Shown here: piece by piece, positions 49,502-58,381 of the stretch | Position numbering within the stretch: the first letter of the stretch is position 1 | How the letters are laid out: every line of letters begins with the position of its first letter | NCBI RefSeq assembly: GCF_003946305.1 | Contig: NZ_RHNS01000009.1 | Location: 51,362-115,361 of the forward strand | Source: Lacticaseibacillus porcinae | Lineage (GTDB): Bacteria > Bacillota > Bacilli > Lactobacillales > Lactobacillaceae | DNA length: 64,000 nt | Direction: 5' to 3' | The notes under the pieces: model-generated | Databases searched by the model: none | What the model was told of the DNA's origin: nothing | What the model saw: only the letters and a program-made list of their open reading frames with translations | Program-made: the position numbers and the translations under genes

Positions 49502-51724
49502 TTATATATACTTCCCAGTGATTGATGCGGCACAGTCCACAACGCCAGCTGGCACACCTTGATAGACAATTTCACCACCGCGAGAGCCGCCATCTGGTCC
49601 GATGTCGATCAACCAGTCAGCAGATCGCATCACATCAAGGTTATGTTCGATCACGATCACCGTGTTGCCAGCGTTGACCAAATCGTTGATGATCCGGATC
49701 AAATTCTGAGTATCGGCAGTGTGCAACCCAGTGGTCGGTTCATCTAAAATATACAAGTTGCCAGCATTTTGCAATTCTGCAGCGATTTTCAATCGTTGAC
49801 CTTCACCACCAGACAACGTATCCAAAGTCTGTCCAATTTCTAAGTAGGAAAGGCCCACGTTTTCGACAGCTGCGAGCATGCTGGCAATTTTCTTGTCGTT
49901 GAAGAATTGCACGGCTTCTTCGACCGTCATTTGCATCATGTCGACAATGTTGTGGCCGCGCAATTCGTATTGCAAGACTTCCTGCTTGAACTTAGTGCCG
50001 TGACACAACGAACATTCAACTTCCACGTCATCCATAAACGACAGATTTAAGCTGACGACCCCTTTGCCATGACATTGGGGACAAGCACCAGTGGAATTAC
50101 TGGAGAAAAAGCCTGCTGGTTGACCGGAACTTTTGGCGAAAAGTTGTCGTAGGCGATCCATGATACCAGTGTAAGTGGCAATACTTGAGCGAGAATTCGC
50201 ATGTAGCGGCGACTGGTCGATGTTCACAGCTTCGGGATGTTCGCGCGCAAAGACTTGTTGGACCAAAGTCGACTTCCCGGAACCGGCAACACCTGACACC
50301 ACGGTGAACAAATTGACGGGGACTTTCAGGGAAACGTTTTTCAAGTTATGGCGCGAGCTTGGGTGGCTTTCAATGAAAGTGGTCGGCTTGCGTGGATGTG
50401 GATTGATCGGTAAATGTTGCTTCAATGAACGTCCAGTCAAGGTATCTGATTCAAGCAACTGGGCGTAAGTGCCTTCAAAAGTCACTGTCCCACCATGAGA
50501 GCCAGCGCCTGGTCCCATGTCGATGATATGATCAGCGACGGCGATCACGTCTGGATCATGTTCAACGACGATCACGGTGTTGCCGTTGTCGCGAAGTTTT
50601 TTCAGTAAGTCATTTAAGCGATGGACATCGCGGGGATGTAACCCAGTAGACGGTTCGTCTAAAATGTACAACATATCAGTGAGTGCGTTGCCGAGATATT
50701 GCACGGTTTTGACGCGCTGGGATTCCCCACCAGAAAGTGTGCGAGTGTCGCGAGTTAAGGCTAAATAGTCGAGGCCGATAGCGATCATATCGCCAAGGCG
50801 TTGTTGTAAGTCGTTAAGCAAAGGTGCCATTGCCGGATCATCGAAAGTTTTCAAAGTGTCTGCAAGGTCTGACAACTGCATATCTGTTAAATCAAACATG
50901 TTATAGCCGTTGATACGACTGGCAAGCACTTGCTGATTATAGCGTTGGCCGTGGCAATCAGGACATAAAGTCTGCGTCGCGTAAGTCGCTAAACGTTTGG
51001 CGGCACCTGCAGAGGTATCGCGATCGGATTGGGTGGTGGTGCGGAAGAATTGCCGCGAGATCCCTTCAAACTTTTGCTTAGTACGGACGCGTTCGTCGGG
51101 GTCCCCGTTGAGTAAAAAGTGCCATTGTTCATCGGAGAATTCCTCAAGCGGCAAGTCGTTGTCAAACAGTTTGGTTTTCATCAATTGTTGATTGTAGTAA
51201 CCATTTTTGACATAGCCTGGCAAAAGCACCGCACCACCTTTGATCGATAAACTGCGATCAAAAGCTGCATCAATGTTCAACACATACGTTTCGCCGATCC
51301 CTTGACAAGTGGGACACATGCCTTCAGGATCATTGAAGGAAAAGGCATTGGACGCATGGCCGTGATGAGGTTGGCCAAAGCGAGAAAATAAGATCCGCAA
51401 CAACGGATTAATATCTGAAATGGTGCCTAACGTTGAGCGGGCGTTGCCGCCAAGGGGTTTTTGTTCGATCACCACAGCAGGGGAGATGTTGTTAACGGCA
51501 TCGACATCGGGACGTTTGTACCGCGGCAAGAACAACCGCGCGAAACTTGAAAACGTCGAATTCAGCTGCCGGCCTGCTTCTTGGGCGATGGTGTCAAAGA
51601 CGATCGACGATTTCCCAGAGCCAGACACGCCAGTGAACACGGTGATCTGGTGTTTGGGGATGGTCAGCGAGACATTTTGTAAATTGTTTTGGCGATCGCC
51701 GATAATTTGAATCGAATCTTTCAA
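49502..51724 (-). CDS. UvrA-like ABC protein (UvrA2/drug-resistance type)
   Basis: A 740-residue member of the UvrA family, shorter than canonical UvrA (about 940). It has two ATPase halves: Walker A GVSGSGKSSIV and GVAGSGKSTLV, signatures LSGGESQR and LSGGEGQR, and Walker B YILDEPSTGLHP and YILDEPTTGLHT. Zinc-finger cysteines are seen in CPTCQGIG, CPDCHG and CPQCHGKG/CSLCHG. The shortened build, lacking the UvrB-binding region, is that of UvrA2-like proteins linked to tolerance of DNA-damaging or intercalating drugs. It is monocistronic. Confidence 0.85.
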   Translation of the reverse strand: MKDSIQIIGDRQNNLQNVSLTIPKHQITVFTGVSGSGKSSIVFDTIAQEAGRQLNSTFSSFARLFLPRYKRPDVDAVNNISPAVVIEQKPLGGNARSTLGTISDINPLLRILFSRFGQPHHGHASNAFSFNDPEGMCPTCQGIGETYVLNIDAAFDRSLSIKGGAVLLPGYVKNGYYNQQLMKTKLFDNDLPLEEFSDEQWHFLLNGDPDERVRTKQKFEGISRQFFRTTTQSDRDTSAGAAKRLATYATQTLCPDCHGQRYNQQVLASRINGYNMFDLTDMQLSDLADTLKTFDDPAMAPLLNDLQQRLGDMIAIGLDYLALTRDTRTLSGGESQRVKTVQYLGNALTDMLYILDEPSTGLHPRDVHRLNDLLKKLRDNGNTVIVVEHDPDVIAVADHIIDMGPGAGSHGGTVTFEGTYAQLLESDTLTGRSLKQHLPINPHPRKPTTFIESHPSSRHNLKNVSLKVPVNLFTVVSGVAGSGKSTLVQQVFAREHPEAVNIDQSPLHANSRSSIATYTGIMDRLRQLFAKSSGQPAGFFSSNSTGACPQCHGKGVVSLNLSFMDDVEVECSLCHGTKFKQEVLQYELRGHNIVDMMQMTVEEAVQFFNDKKIASMLAAVENVGLSYLEIGQTLDTLSGGEGQRLKIAAELQNAGNLYILDEPTTGLHTADTQNLIRIINDLVNAGNTVIVIEHNLDVMRSADWLIDIGPDGGSRGGEIVYQGVPAGVVDCAASITGKYI

Positions 51725-51903
51725 AAGAGTCCTCCAATCACACGCAAAAGGGGCGCCACCAAAGAGCTGGGCGCAGTCACTATTCTGTTGGGCGATTTAT
51801 CATACCATAATGGTAGCGCTAGCACAATTTAAATAAATCTGACGCAAGTTGTCGCGTGCTTAGTGATATACTGTTTCAAGTTTCACAAGGAGGAATTGGA
51901 GAA

Positions 51904-52503
51904 ATGGATCGAGCAGCATTAAAACAACAAGCAAAACTCAGTTTACAAGGCCGCTGGGGTTGGGCGGTAGGCTTTAACTTATTAGGACTCATTTTGGCAA
52001 GCATCGTCGGTGGCATCACCTTTGGCATTTTAGAAATGATGGTGACTGCCGGCATCGAATTTACTTTTTTAGCCGTGATCGATGACCGCGAAGACGGGTC
52101 GAACATCTTTAATGATATTTTCAGCGGGTTCACCAGTGGTCAAGCAATGGCGGTATTTCTGAATACCTTGTTGTCAGGGATCTTCATTTGGTTATGGTCG
52201 CTGTTATTGGTGGTGCCAGGGTTGATCAAGTCGCTGGCGTATTCACAAGCCAATTACATTTTAAAAGATATGCAAGATGCCGGGACCACCATTGGGGCTG
52301 TTGATGCCATCACCGCCAGTCGGCAACTGATGGACGGGCACAAGTGGGAGTATTTCGTGTTACAGCTGAGTTTCTTAGGCTGGGCGATCGTCGCGACTTT
52401 GACTGCGGGGATCGGTTACTTGTGGTTGTTGCCTTACATTCAAGCCACCAATGCCGCGTACTACCGGCAATTAGCAGGGGATCAGTTCCGGACTGCCGCA
52501 TAG
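51904..52503 (+). CDS. DUF975 family membrane protein
   Basis: A 199-residue membrane protein with about five hydrophobic segments. The start MDRAALKQQAKLSLQGRWGWAVGF, the central LLVVPGLIKSLAYSQANYILKD and the C-terminal LLPYIQATNAAYYRQL match the DUF975 family. ATG 51904 follows GGAG at six bases. Function is unknown; some family members sit beside transport or secretion genes, but this one stands alone. Confidence 0.82.
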   Translation: MDRAALKQQAKLSLQGRWGWAVGFNLLGLILASIVGGITFGILEMMVTAGIEFTFLAVIDDREDGSNIFNDIFSGFTSGQAMAVFLNTLLSGIFIWLWSLLLVVPGLIKSLAYSQANYILKDMQDAGTTIGAVDAITASRQLMDGHKWEYFVLQLSFLGWAIVATLTAGIGYLWLLPYIQATNAAYYRQLAGDQFRTAA

Positions 52504-52530
52504 GGCAACGCAGTCTTGAAGGCGAATTGT

Positions 52531-52559
52531 TTGCGCTTCCACAATTGCCGTGATACACT
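52531..52559 (+). promoter_or_regulatory. Promoter of the guaA leader
   Basis: TTGCGC (52531-52536) and TACACT (52554-52559) with a 17-base spacer, placing the start near 52566. Confidence 0.5.
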
Positions 52560-52565
52560 GAATTT

Positions 52566-52735
52566 AAGGCAAGGAACAAGCGCCTTGTCTGGTATGCGAC
52601 TGTGCAAAAGCATAGCATTAATTGTCTCCTTTAGTTCGTGATGCGTGCGTCACCATCAGGCGGAAAACTCATGATGACCGCGACAGAATTTTGGCAGGCT
52701 GCCTTCTGATGGTGCGATCGGGAGGCAGTTTTTTT
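52566..52735 (+). promoter_or_regulatory. guaA leader with terminator and alternative antiterminator
   Basis: The terminator CTGCCTTC...GGGAGGCAG + T7 (52699-52735) has CTGATGGTG in its loop and arm. That segment is perfectly complementary over 9 bp to CACCATCAG at 52651-52659, so the two folds exclude each other. A GGCAAGG/CCTTGTC hairpin opens the leader, and a 15-codon frame (ATG 52594 to TGA 52641) lies inside without a good ribosome binding site. The purine riboswitch and T-box consensus sequences are absent. The remaining 52736-52879 holds only the guaA ribosome binding site. Confidence 0.6.
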
Positions 52736-52879
52736 CAAAGACAACCGTTTATTATAGAAGAAACTGGCCCGCGTGCGCGCATGGGGGTCATTTTAAAATG
52801 GGAAAATTCTCATCACGATTGACGTTCGTCGATAATATCAGTAGAATTAATATAATTTAAAGAGGAGCGTGGAGAAAGC

Positions 52880-54424
52880 TTGGCAAACCAGGATTACGAC
52901 AAGATCATCGTACTTGATTATGGCAGTCAATATAACCAATTGATCACCCGGCGGATTCGCGAGTTCGGCGTTTATTCCGAACTCAAACCCCATACGATCA
53001 CGGCTGCAGAAGTGAAAGAAATCGCGCCAAAAGGGATCATTTTCTCTGGCGGCCCAGATTCCGTTTATGACGAAGGGGCATTAGGGGTCGATGACGAGAT
53101 CTTCAACCTCGGCATTCCGATCTTAGGCGTGTGTTACGGCATGCAACTGATGGCTTATCGCTTAGGCGGCAAAGTCGCACCAGCTGACAACCGTGAATAC
53201 GGCAAAGCCGACATCAAAGTGCTCGATGACGACGCCAAGGTCTTCCAAGGCTTGCCACGCGAACAAACTGTGTGGATGAGCCATGGTGACTTGGTTCAAG
53301 AAGCACCTGCAGGCTTCCGTGTGACCGCAACGAGTGAAAACTGCCCAATTTCAGCAATGGACGACGACGACCGTAAGTTCTACGGCATCCAATTCCACGC
53401 TGAAGTGCAACACACAAAGTATGGCCATGAAATTTTGCATCATTTTGCCTTTGATATCTGTGGAGCCGTTGCCAACTGGAACATGGGTGACTTCATCGAT
53501 GACCAGATCAAAGCCATTCGTGCAGAAGTCGGCGACAAGCAAGTCTTGCTCGGTTTATCCGGCGGGGTCGATTCTTCCGTTGTTGCGGCATTGCTCAACA
53601 AAGCGATCGGCGACCAACTGACTTGTATCTTCGTTGATCACGGCTTGCTCCGGAAAAACGAAGCAGATCAAGTGATGGACTCCTTAGGCAAAGGCTTGGG
53701 TGTGAAAATCATCAAAGTTGACGCCGCAGATCGCTTCTTAGGCGATTTGAAAGGTGTTACGGATCCTGAAAAGAAACGTAAGATCATCGGCCGCGACTTC
53801 ATCGAAGTCTTCAACGCTGAAGCCCGCAAGTTGCACGGCATCGACTACCTCGCTCAAGGTACGTTGTACACTGACGTCGTTGAATCTGGTACCGATACTG
53901 CCCAAACCATCAAGTCTCACCATAACGTTGGGGGCTTGCCAGACGACTTGAAGTTCAAGTTGATCGAACCGTTGAACAAGTTGTTCAAAGATGAAGCTCG
54001 CGAACTTGGCGAACGCCTTGGGATCCCGCATGAACTCGTTTGGCGCCAACCATTCCCAGGCCCAGGCCTTGGGATCCGTGTCCTTGGTGAAGTCACCCCT
54101 GAAAAGCTTGAAATCGTTCGCGATTCCGACGCTGTTTTACGTGACGAAATCAAAAAAGCCGGCTTAGACGAATCCATTTGGCAATACTTCACCGTACTGC
54201 CAGGTTTCCGTTCTGTCGGGGTCATGGGTGATGGTCGGACTTACGACTACACCATTGCCATTCGTGCGATCACTTCTATTGATGGGATGACTGCAGACTT
54301 TGCCCGCATCGATTGGGAAGTCTTGCAAAAGATCTCGGCTCGCATCGTCAACGAATGTGGGCACATCAACCGCGTGGTTTACGACATCACCTCTAAGCCG
54401 CCGGCAACTGTGGAATGGGAATAA
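52880..54424 (+). CDS. guaA: GMP synthase (glutamine-hydrolysing)
   Basis: A 514-residue bifunctional enzyme making GMP from XMP. The class I amidotransferase half has [12 protein letters not shown], the nucleophile Cys in [15 protein letters not shown] and the catalytic His/Glu in FHAEVQHT. The ATP-pyrophosphatase half has [14 protein letters not shown], and the C-terminal dimerisation domain ends [12 protein letters not shown]. The start is TTG 52880 after GTGGAG. The last codons (GAA TGG GAA TAA) form the attachment site of an integrated element. Confidence 0.96.
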   Translation: MANQDYDKIIVLDYGSQYNQLITRRIREFGVYSELKPHTITAAEVKEIAPKGIIFSGGPDSVYDEGALGVDDEIFNLGIPILGVCYGMQLMAYRLGGKVAPADNREYGKADIKVLDDDAKVFQGLPREQTVWMSHGDLVQEAPAGFRVTATSENCPISAMDDDDRKFYGIQFHAEVQHTKYGHEILHHFAFDICGAVANWNMGDFIDDQIKAIRAEVGDKQVLLGLSGGVDSSVVAALLNKAIGDQLTCIFVDHGLLRKNEADQVMDSLGKGLGVKIIKVDAADRFLGDLKGVTDPEKKRKIIGRDFIEVFNAEARKLHGIDYLAQGTLYTDVVESGTDTAQTIKSHHNVGGLPDDLKFKLIEPLNKLFKDEARELGERLGIPHELVWRQPFPGPGLGIRVLGEVTPEKLEIVRDSDAVLRDEIKKAGLDESIWQYFTVLPGFRSVGVMGDGRTYDYTIAIRAITSIDGMTADFARIDWEVLQKISARIVNECGHINRVVYDITSKPPATVEWE

Positions 54425-54427
54425 AAG
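54414..54427 (+). other. Attachment site attL at the guaA 3' end
   Basis: GAATGGGAATAAAA at the guaA stop codon matches GACTGGGAATAGAA at 63118-63131 in 12 of 14 positions, with TGGGAATA identical. The repeat spans the element between guaA and the region just after the integrase gene. The 3' end of guaA is a well-known integration target of tyrosine integrases in Firmicutes. Confidence 0.7.
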
Positions 54428-54493
54428 GTACATGTAAATTGAACCCGGAATGTTGATTTAACGGCATTTTCGGAAGATACAAAGGATACGATT

Positions 54494-54574
54494 GGCGGGG
54501 AAATCGTTACGTTCCCCGCCAGAATCCCCGCCAAGTTTGGGCCGAATGAGGGCTGAGCTGGCGGGGATTTTTTG
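54494..54574 (+). other. CCCCGCC arm-type repeats and terminator at the left end of the element
   Basis: CCCCGCC occurs four times in either orientation (54494-54500, 54514-54520, 54526-54532, 54560-54566), mostly as CCCCGCCA. Two more lie at the integrase end. They look like arm sites for integrase or excisionase. The pair 54524-54532/54560-54568 plus TTTTTT also forms a terminator for guaA. The interval 54425-54621 holds no gene. Confidence 0.6.
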
Positions 54575-54598
54575 AACCTTTGGTAATTATATTATGAT
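54571..54598 (+). promoter_or_regulatory. Promoter of the first methyltransferase gene
   Basis: TTTGAA (54571-54576) and TATGAT (54593-54598) with a 16-base spacer; the start codon follows 24 bases later. Confidence 0.5.
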
Positions 54599-54621
54599 AC
54601 ACTTACGTTGAGGTGTTACAC

Positions 54622-55677
54622 ATGAAAATACGTGCAGTAGATTTATTTTGCGGTGTGGGTGGGCTTACTAACGGTATACAACGAACCGGAATAAATGTCG
54701 TTGCAGGATATGATATTTTACCCAGTTGCAAATACCCATACGAATTTAATAATCATGCAAGATTCATTCAAAAAGATGTCAAAGATATTGATGATGACGA
54801 AATAAGCAAACTATACCCTAATGATACTGACTTTAAGGTACTAATAGGGTGTGCTCCCTGCCAGCCGTTTTCGGCGTATAGTCACCGATATAAAAATAAT
54901 GAAGGACATCAGGACAAGCTAGATTTACTAGATTATTTTGGCAAACAGGTGATAAATGTCAAGCCAGATATCGTTTCAATGGAGAATGTGCCTCAACTTG
55001 AAAAAACCGATATATTTAAAAAGTTTCTGACTACACTAAGTGATGAGGGCTATCAGTATACGTATAAGATAGTCTATGCACCAGCGTACGGTGTTCCTCA
55101 GAAAAGAAAACGGTTACTATTGCTTGCTTCACGATTGGGAAAAATTAATTTGATTGATCCGCTCTACAACGAGTCAAATTATCCTACGGTCGCAGATACA
55201 ATTGCTCGATTACCAAAATTACAGGCTGGTAAGAAGGATGAAAACGATTCGTTACATGTATCTAGGAACTTATCCACCATCAATATTCAGCGAATTCAGC
55301 AATCGCATCCAAATGGAACGTGGCACGATTGGGATCCGTCCTTATTACCGGCATGCTATCGACGTGCATCTGGAAGTAGTTATCAATCAGTGTATGGCAG
55401 AATGAGTTGGGATGAACCTTCACCTACCATCACAACGCAGTTTATAGGATATGGTAACGGTAGATTTGGACATCCTGAGCAAGATCGTGCACTTAGTCTG
55501 AGAGAAGGAGCTATGCTTCAAACCTTTCCTGTAAATTACCAATTCGTTAGCGGTAATCATTTTTCAATGAGTAAAATTGCATTGCTCATTGGGAATGCTG
55601 TACCTGTTAAACTGGGTGAAGCAATTGGAAAAAGTATTAGACAACATTTACGCGAGATAAAGCATGAATTGGTATAA
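54622..55677 (+). CDS. C5-cytosine DNA methyltransferase
   Basis: A 351-residue methyltransferase. Motif I is AVDLFCGVGGLTNG, motif IV GCAPCQPFS (catalytic Cys80), motif VI MENVP, motif VIII QKRKRL, and motifs IX-X SPTITTQ and GNAVPVKLG. ATG 54622 is preceded by GAGGTG. It is the first gene of an AT-rich cargo cluster and is followed 31 bases later by the GHKL ATPase gene. It should protect host DNA from the cluster's nuclease activity; recognition sequence unknown. The cluster holds a second C5 methyltransferase. Confidence 0.92.
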   Translation: MKIRAVDLFCGVGGLTNGIQRTGINVVAGYDILPSCKYPYEFNNHARFIQKDVKDIDDDEISKLYPNDTDFKVLIGCAPCQPFSAYSHRYKNNEGHQDKLDLLDYFGKQVINVKPDIVSMENVPQLEKTDIFKKFLTTLSDEGYQYTYKIVYAPAYGVPQKRKRLLLLASRLGKINLIDPLYNESNYPTVADTIARLPKLQAGKKDENDSLHVSRNLSTINIQRIQQSHPNGTWHDWDPSLLPACYRRASGSSYQSVYGRMSWDEPSPTITTQFIGYGNGRFGHPEQDRALSLREGAMLQTFPVNYQFVSGNHFSMSKIALLIGNAVPVKLGEAIGKSIRQHLREIKHELV

Positions 55678-55708
55678 TTCTAGTGTTTGATTATGAGGTG
55701 CGTAGTTT

Positions 55709-57580
55709 ATGGAAAAAGAGTATAAGATTGAAGTTAGCCCTGAAGTCTTAGAATTGCTCGGGCCAAGCCTGTATACAAATATTTATTATGTCTTAGCTGA
55801 ATTGATTGCAAACGGGTATGATGCTGACGCCGCTAATGTGTGGGTAGGGTTAAATGCCAATGCAATTTATGTTGAGGATGATGGCTCGGGGATGTCGTAT
55901 TCCGATCATGAAATAGAACATTTCTTGGCCGTTGCACAGCCGAGTAGGTCTGCTAATAACAATGAGTATACGCAATCAAAGAATAGACCACGAATGGGAA
56001 GAAAAGGTGTTGGAAAGCTTGCCGCGTTGTCAGTTTCTGAGGAAGTAAACATTTCTTCAATTAAGAATGGCGAGAAGTCAGGCTTTGTTCTTTCTCGCCA
56101 TGTTCCAAAGAATCATTTATTGCAACCAATTTCGGAAGAGAGAATTCATTTTGAGCATGTTACTGATCATGGTACTAGAATCGAAATGCTCAATCCTCAG
56201 TACCATCTTCCGAAATTACCAAGTACAGTTGTAAATAATTTGGCAAAGTTTTTTCCCCAAGTAGGCTCTGACTTTCAGATACATGTAAGTATTGATGGAA
56301 AAATTGAAACGCTAAGAGACAGTCAGAAGTTTATCTCCTCAAAATTAGATACGTTGACTATATATGGAGATAGCTTTACTGAGCTGAAGAAAACGTTTAT
56401 TGCATCAAATGAAACATCTAAGTTTCTAAATACAAAAGAGCCTGTATCTCTTGAAGTTGAGATGAACGACGCTAAGGGTAAAACTCAAACGCTGGTAATG
56501 CATGTTAGCGGCTGGATTGGTACGTACAAGTCAACTCGTGGACAAAAGAAAAGCCAGAGCGATTTTCCGGATAATTATGTCGCAGTTTATTCACATGGGA
56601 AACTTGGTCAGTTCAATACTCTCACTGAGGTTGGTAAAAATAGACTTTCTGAAGTGTATTTGGTAGGCGAATTTTTTGTTGACGAATTTGAAGACTCATT
56701 ATATCCGGATATGGCGTTAAGTAATCGTCAGGGCTATAAAACGGATGATCCACGTTATCAGGTATTCAGTTCTTGGCTGGAAACAACAGTAAAAAATGCT
56801 GTAATTGCCAAGCAAGCAGTGGTTAAAGAACGTAAAAGAATTGATGGTGAAAAACGAAAGCAGAAACAGATTCAGCATGAACTTGACTTGCGTGAATCCG
56901 TTGACCAAGCAGTTAATCAGATTGATACTTATGTTCGTCAACAGAAAAATGACAAGCCTAATGAACAGGTAACTAAGCAGGCTGTTTCAACTGCACTGGA
57001 ATTGGTTGGCCTTAAAAGACTCGAGACTGAAAAGCAAATGCGCAAGGTTTTGATAAGTCAAACACAAGATGACGAAGTGGTGTCCAACTGTATTTATTCT
57101 TTGTTATTGTATAATGGATTTGATCCCGCTGATATACTCTACACTAATTGTGAAAATGAGGCCTCTCATATTCCGTGGGGAATGGAAATATATGAATATT
57201 TACGGCAGTTTTTTGCGCAAAGTTTTACAAATAAACCTTTGTTTGTAATTTACATTGATAGTGATGTGAGTCCTAAAAAGCGAGGCGTACAAATGGAAGT
57301 CGGTGCTGGTTGGGTCTCACAAACAGAGTATGATATTGTTAAATGTGGTAAGGGTATGCCGCTGAAGCCATTGAATACTGATACAAGGTTTGCCGAAATT
57401 AGAAAGGATGAGGATGGTCTTTTTCTAACGAGTGTTCAATTTACAGCAATGTATGAAATGATTAGGCACGTTTGTGGTATGTTCCATATAACTCCGCAGA
57501 GTATGGACAGTAACAAGACAGAAATTTTGAAAATCGCAGAAATAGTGGATGCCGAGACCTTTGTCGCGCGTGCTCAGTAA
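55709..57580 (+). CDS. MORC/MutL-like GHKL ATPase with C-terminal TIR-like domain
   Basis: A 623-residue protein. The N-terminus is a GHKL ATPase: N-box LAELIANGYDADA (Glu31, Asn35, Asp38), G1 VEDDGSGM (Asp58), G2 GRKGVGKLAAL (97-107), then a transducer-like beta/alpha domain and a charged coiled coil (VKERKRIDGEKRKQKQIQHELDL, near 375-410). From about residue 446 the sequence KVLISQTQDDEVV, GFDPADILYT, HIPWGMEIYEYL and VQMEVGAGW follows the TIR-domain order, with Glu530 at the catalytic position. GHKL ATPases of this class occur in restriction-modification clusters. It is inferred to be a defence effector or sensor; ribosome binding site GAGGTG. Confidence 0.75.
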   Translation: MEKEYKIEVSPEVLELLGPSLYTNIYYVLAELIANGYDADAANVWVGLNANAIYVEDDGSGMSYSDHEIEHFLAVAQPSRSANNNEYTQSKNRPRMGRKGVGKLAALSVSEEVNISSIKNGEKSGFVLSRHVPKNHLLQPISEERIHFEHVTDHGTRIEMLNPQYHLPKLPSTVVNNLAKFFPQVGSDFQIHVSIDGKIETLRDSQKFISSKLDTLTIYGDSFTELKKTFIASNETSKFLNTKEPVSLEVEMNDAKGKTQTLVMHVSGWIGTYKSTRGQKKSQSDFPDNYVAVYSHGKLGQFNTLTEVGKNRLSEVYLVGEFFVDEFEDSLYPDMALSNRQGYKTDDPRYQVFSSWLETTVKNAVIAKQAVVKERKRIDGEKRKQKQIQHELDLRESVDQAVNQIDTYVRQQKNDKPNEQVTKQAVSTALELVGLKRLETEKQMRKVLISQTQDDEVVSNCIYSLLLYNGFDPADILYTNCENEASHIPWGMEIYEYLRQFFAQSFTNKPLFVIYIDSDVSPKKRGVQMEVGAGWVSQTEYDIVKCGKGMPLKPLNTDTRFAEIRKDEDGLFLTSVQFTAMYEMIRHVCGMFHITPQSMDSNKTEILKIAEIVDAETFVARAQ

Positions 57581-57595
57581 GGTATAGGAGATACA

Positions 57596-58381
57596 ATGGC
57601 AAATACAAAACGACCAGCAGACTATGCTGGAGTTACAGTGCAGCAATTTATGAAATACTTCGATGAAGTTGTTCAACTAGATCAATTTAGTTTGGCACTC
57701 CCTTTTGGCTCAGCAAGCTGTGACACCGTACGTACGTTATTTCAGATTGCTCTGAGCGACATGAATGGGCTTTTTCCAAATGCTAGTGTGAAAGTAACAT
57801 CTTCTGATCCAAAGGACTATATTTCAAAATGGATTGGAAAGTATGTTGGAGCATTGGTTACGCCGCCCAGCCAAAGAGTAGCTGATTTACCAAAAAGTGC
57901 GACCGACCCTGCACTGGGTGTTATGGTTCAGCAGCGGCAGAATTTGACAGATGATCAGCTAATCGAAAAAATCCACGCTCATCAGTTATTCATGAGCGCG
58001 GAAAATGTTCAAGGAAATCTATTGGAGGAATACATTGCGAGCGTTGCGGAGCCTCAAGGGTGGATATGGGCAAGAGGCGAGACACTTCGAGCTTGTGATT
58101 TTGTCAAACCGGGGCAAATTATCACTAGCTTTGTACAAATTAAGAATCGAGACAATACGGAAAACAGTTCGAGTCAGGCAATTCGACAAGGTACCCAAAT
58201 TCGAAAATGGAATAGGCTAAAAACACGGCGTAAGGACGGCAAACCATACCCCGTCTTTATGTGGGAAAAGCTCAACGAATTAATGGAGTTATCGGGTGAG
58301 GTTACCTCGGAAGCTGGTTATCGTGGCTTTTTGCGGAATGTTATTCAAAAGAATCCCAATATTATTAGAAGCTTAGAATAG
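57596..58381 (+). CDS. SinI-like type II restriction endonuclease
   Basis: A 261-residue protein. The core NVQGNLLEEYIAS, GWIWARGETLRACDFV and FVQIKNRDNTENSSSQAIRQGT gives a PD-(D/E)xK-like nuclease centre (Glu...Asp...QxK) and resembles the SinI/AvaII group of endonucleases. ATG 57596 follows GGAGATACA, 15 bases after the GHKL gene. Its last bases overlap the convergent methyltransferase gene by nine. Recognition specificity is not derivable here; GGWCC is known for SinI itself. Confidence 0.65.
   Translation: MANTKRPADYAGVTVQQFMKYFDEVVQLDQFSLALPFGSASCDTVRTLFQIALSDMNGLFPNASVKVTSSDPKDYISKWIGKYVGALVTPPSQRVADLPKSATDPALGVMVQQRQNLTDDQLIEKIHAHQLFMSAENVQGNLLEEYIASVAEPQGWIWARGETLRACDFVKPGQIITSFVQIKNRDNTENSSSQAIRQGTQIRKWNRLKTRRKDGKPYPVFMWEKLNELMELSGEVTSEAGYRGFLRNVIQKNPNIIRSLE

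Noticed and set aside
52566..52735. Purine riboswitch or T-box upstream of guaA
   Set aside because: Neither the purine aptamer core nor the T-box sequence GGGTGGNACCGCG is present; only the terminator/antiterminator layout is supported.
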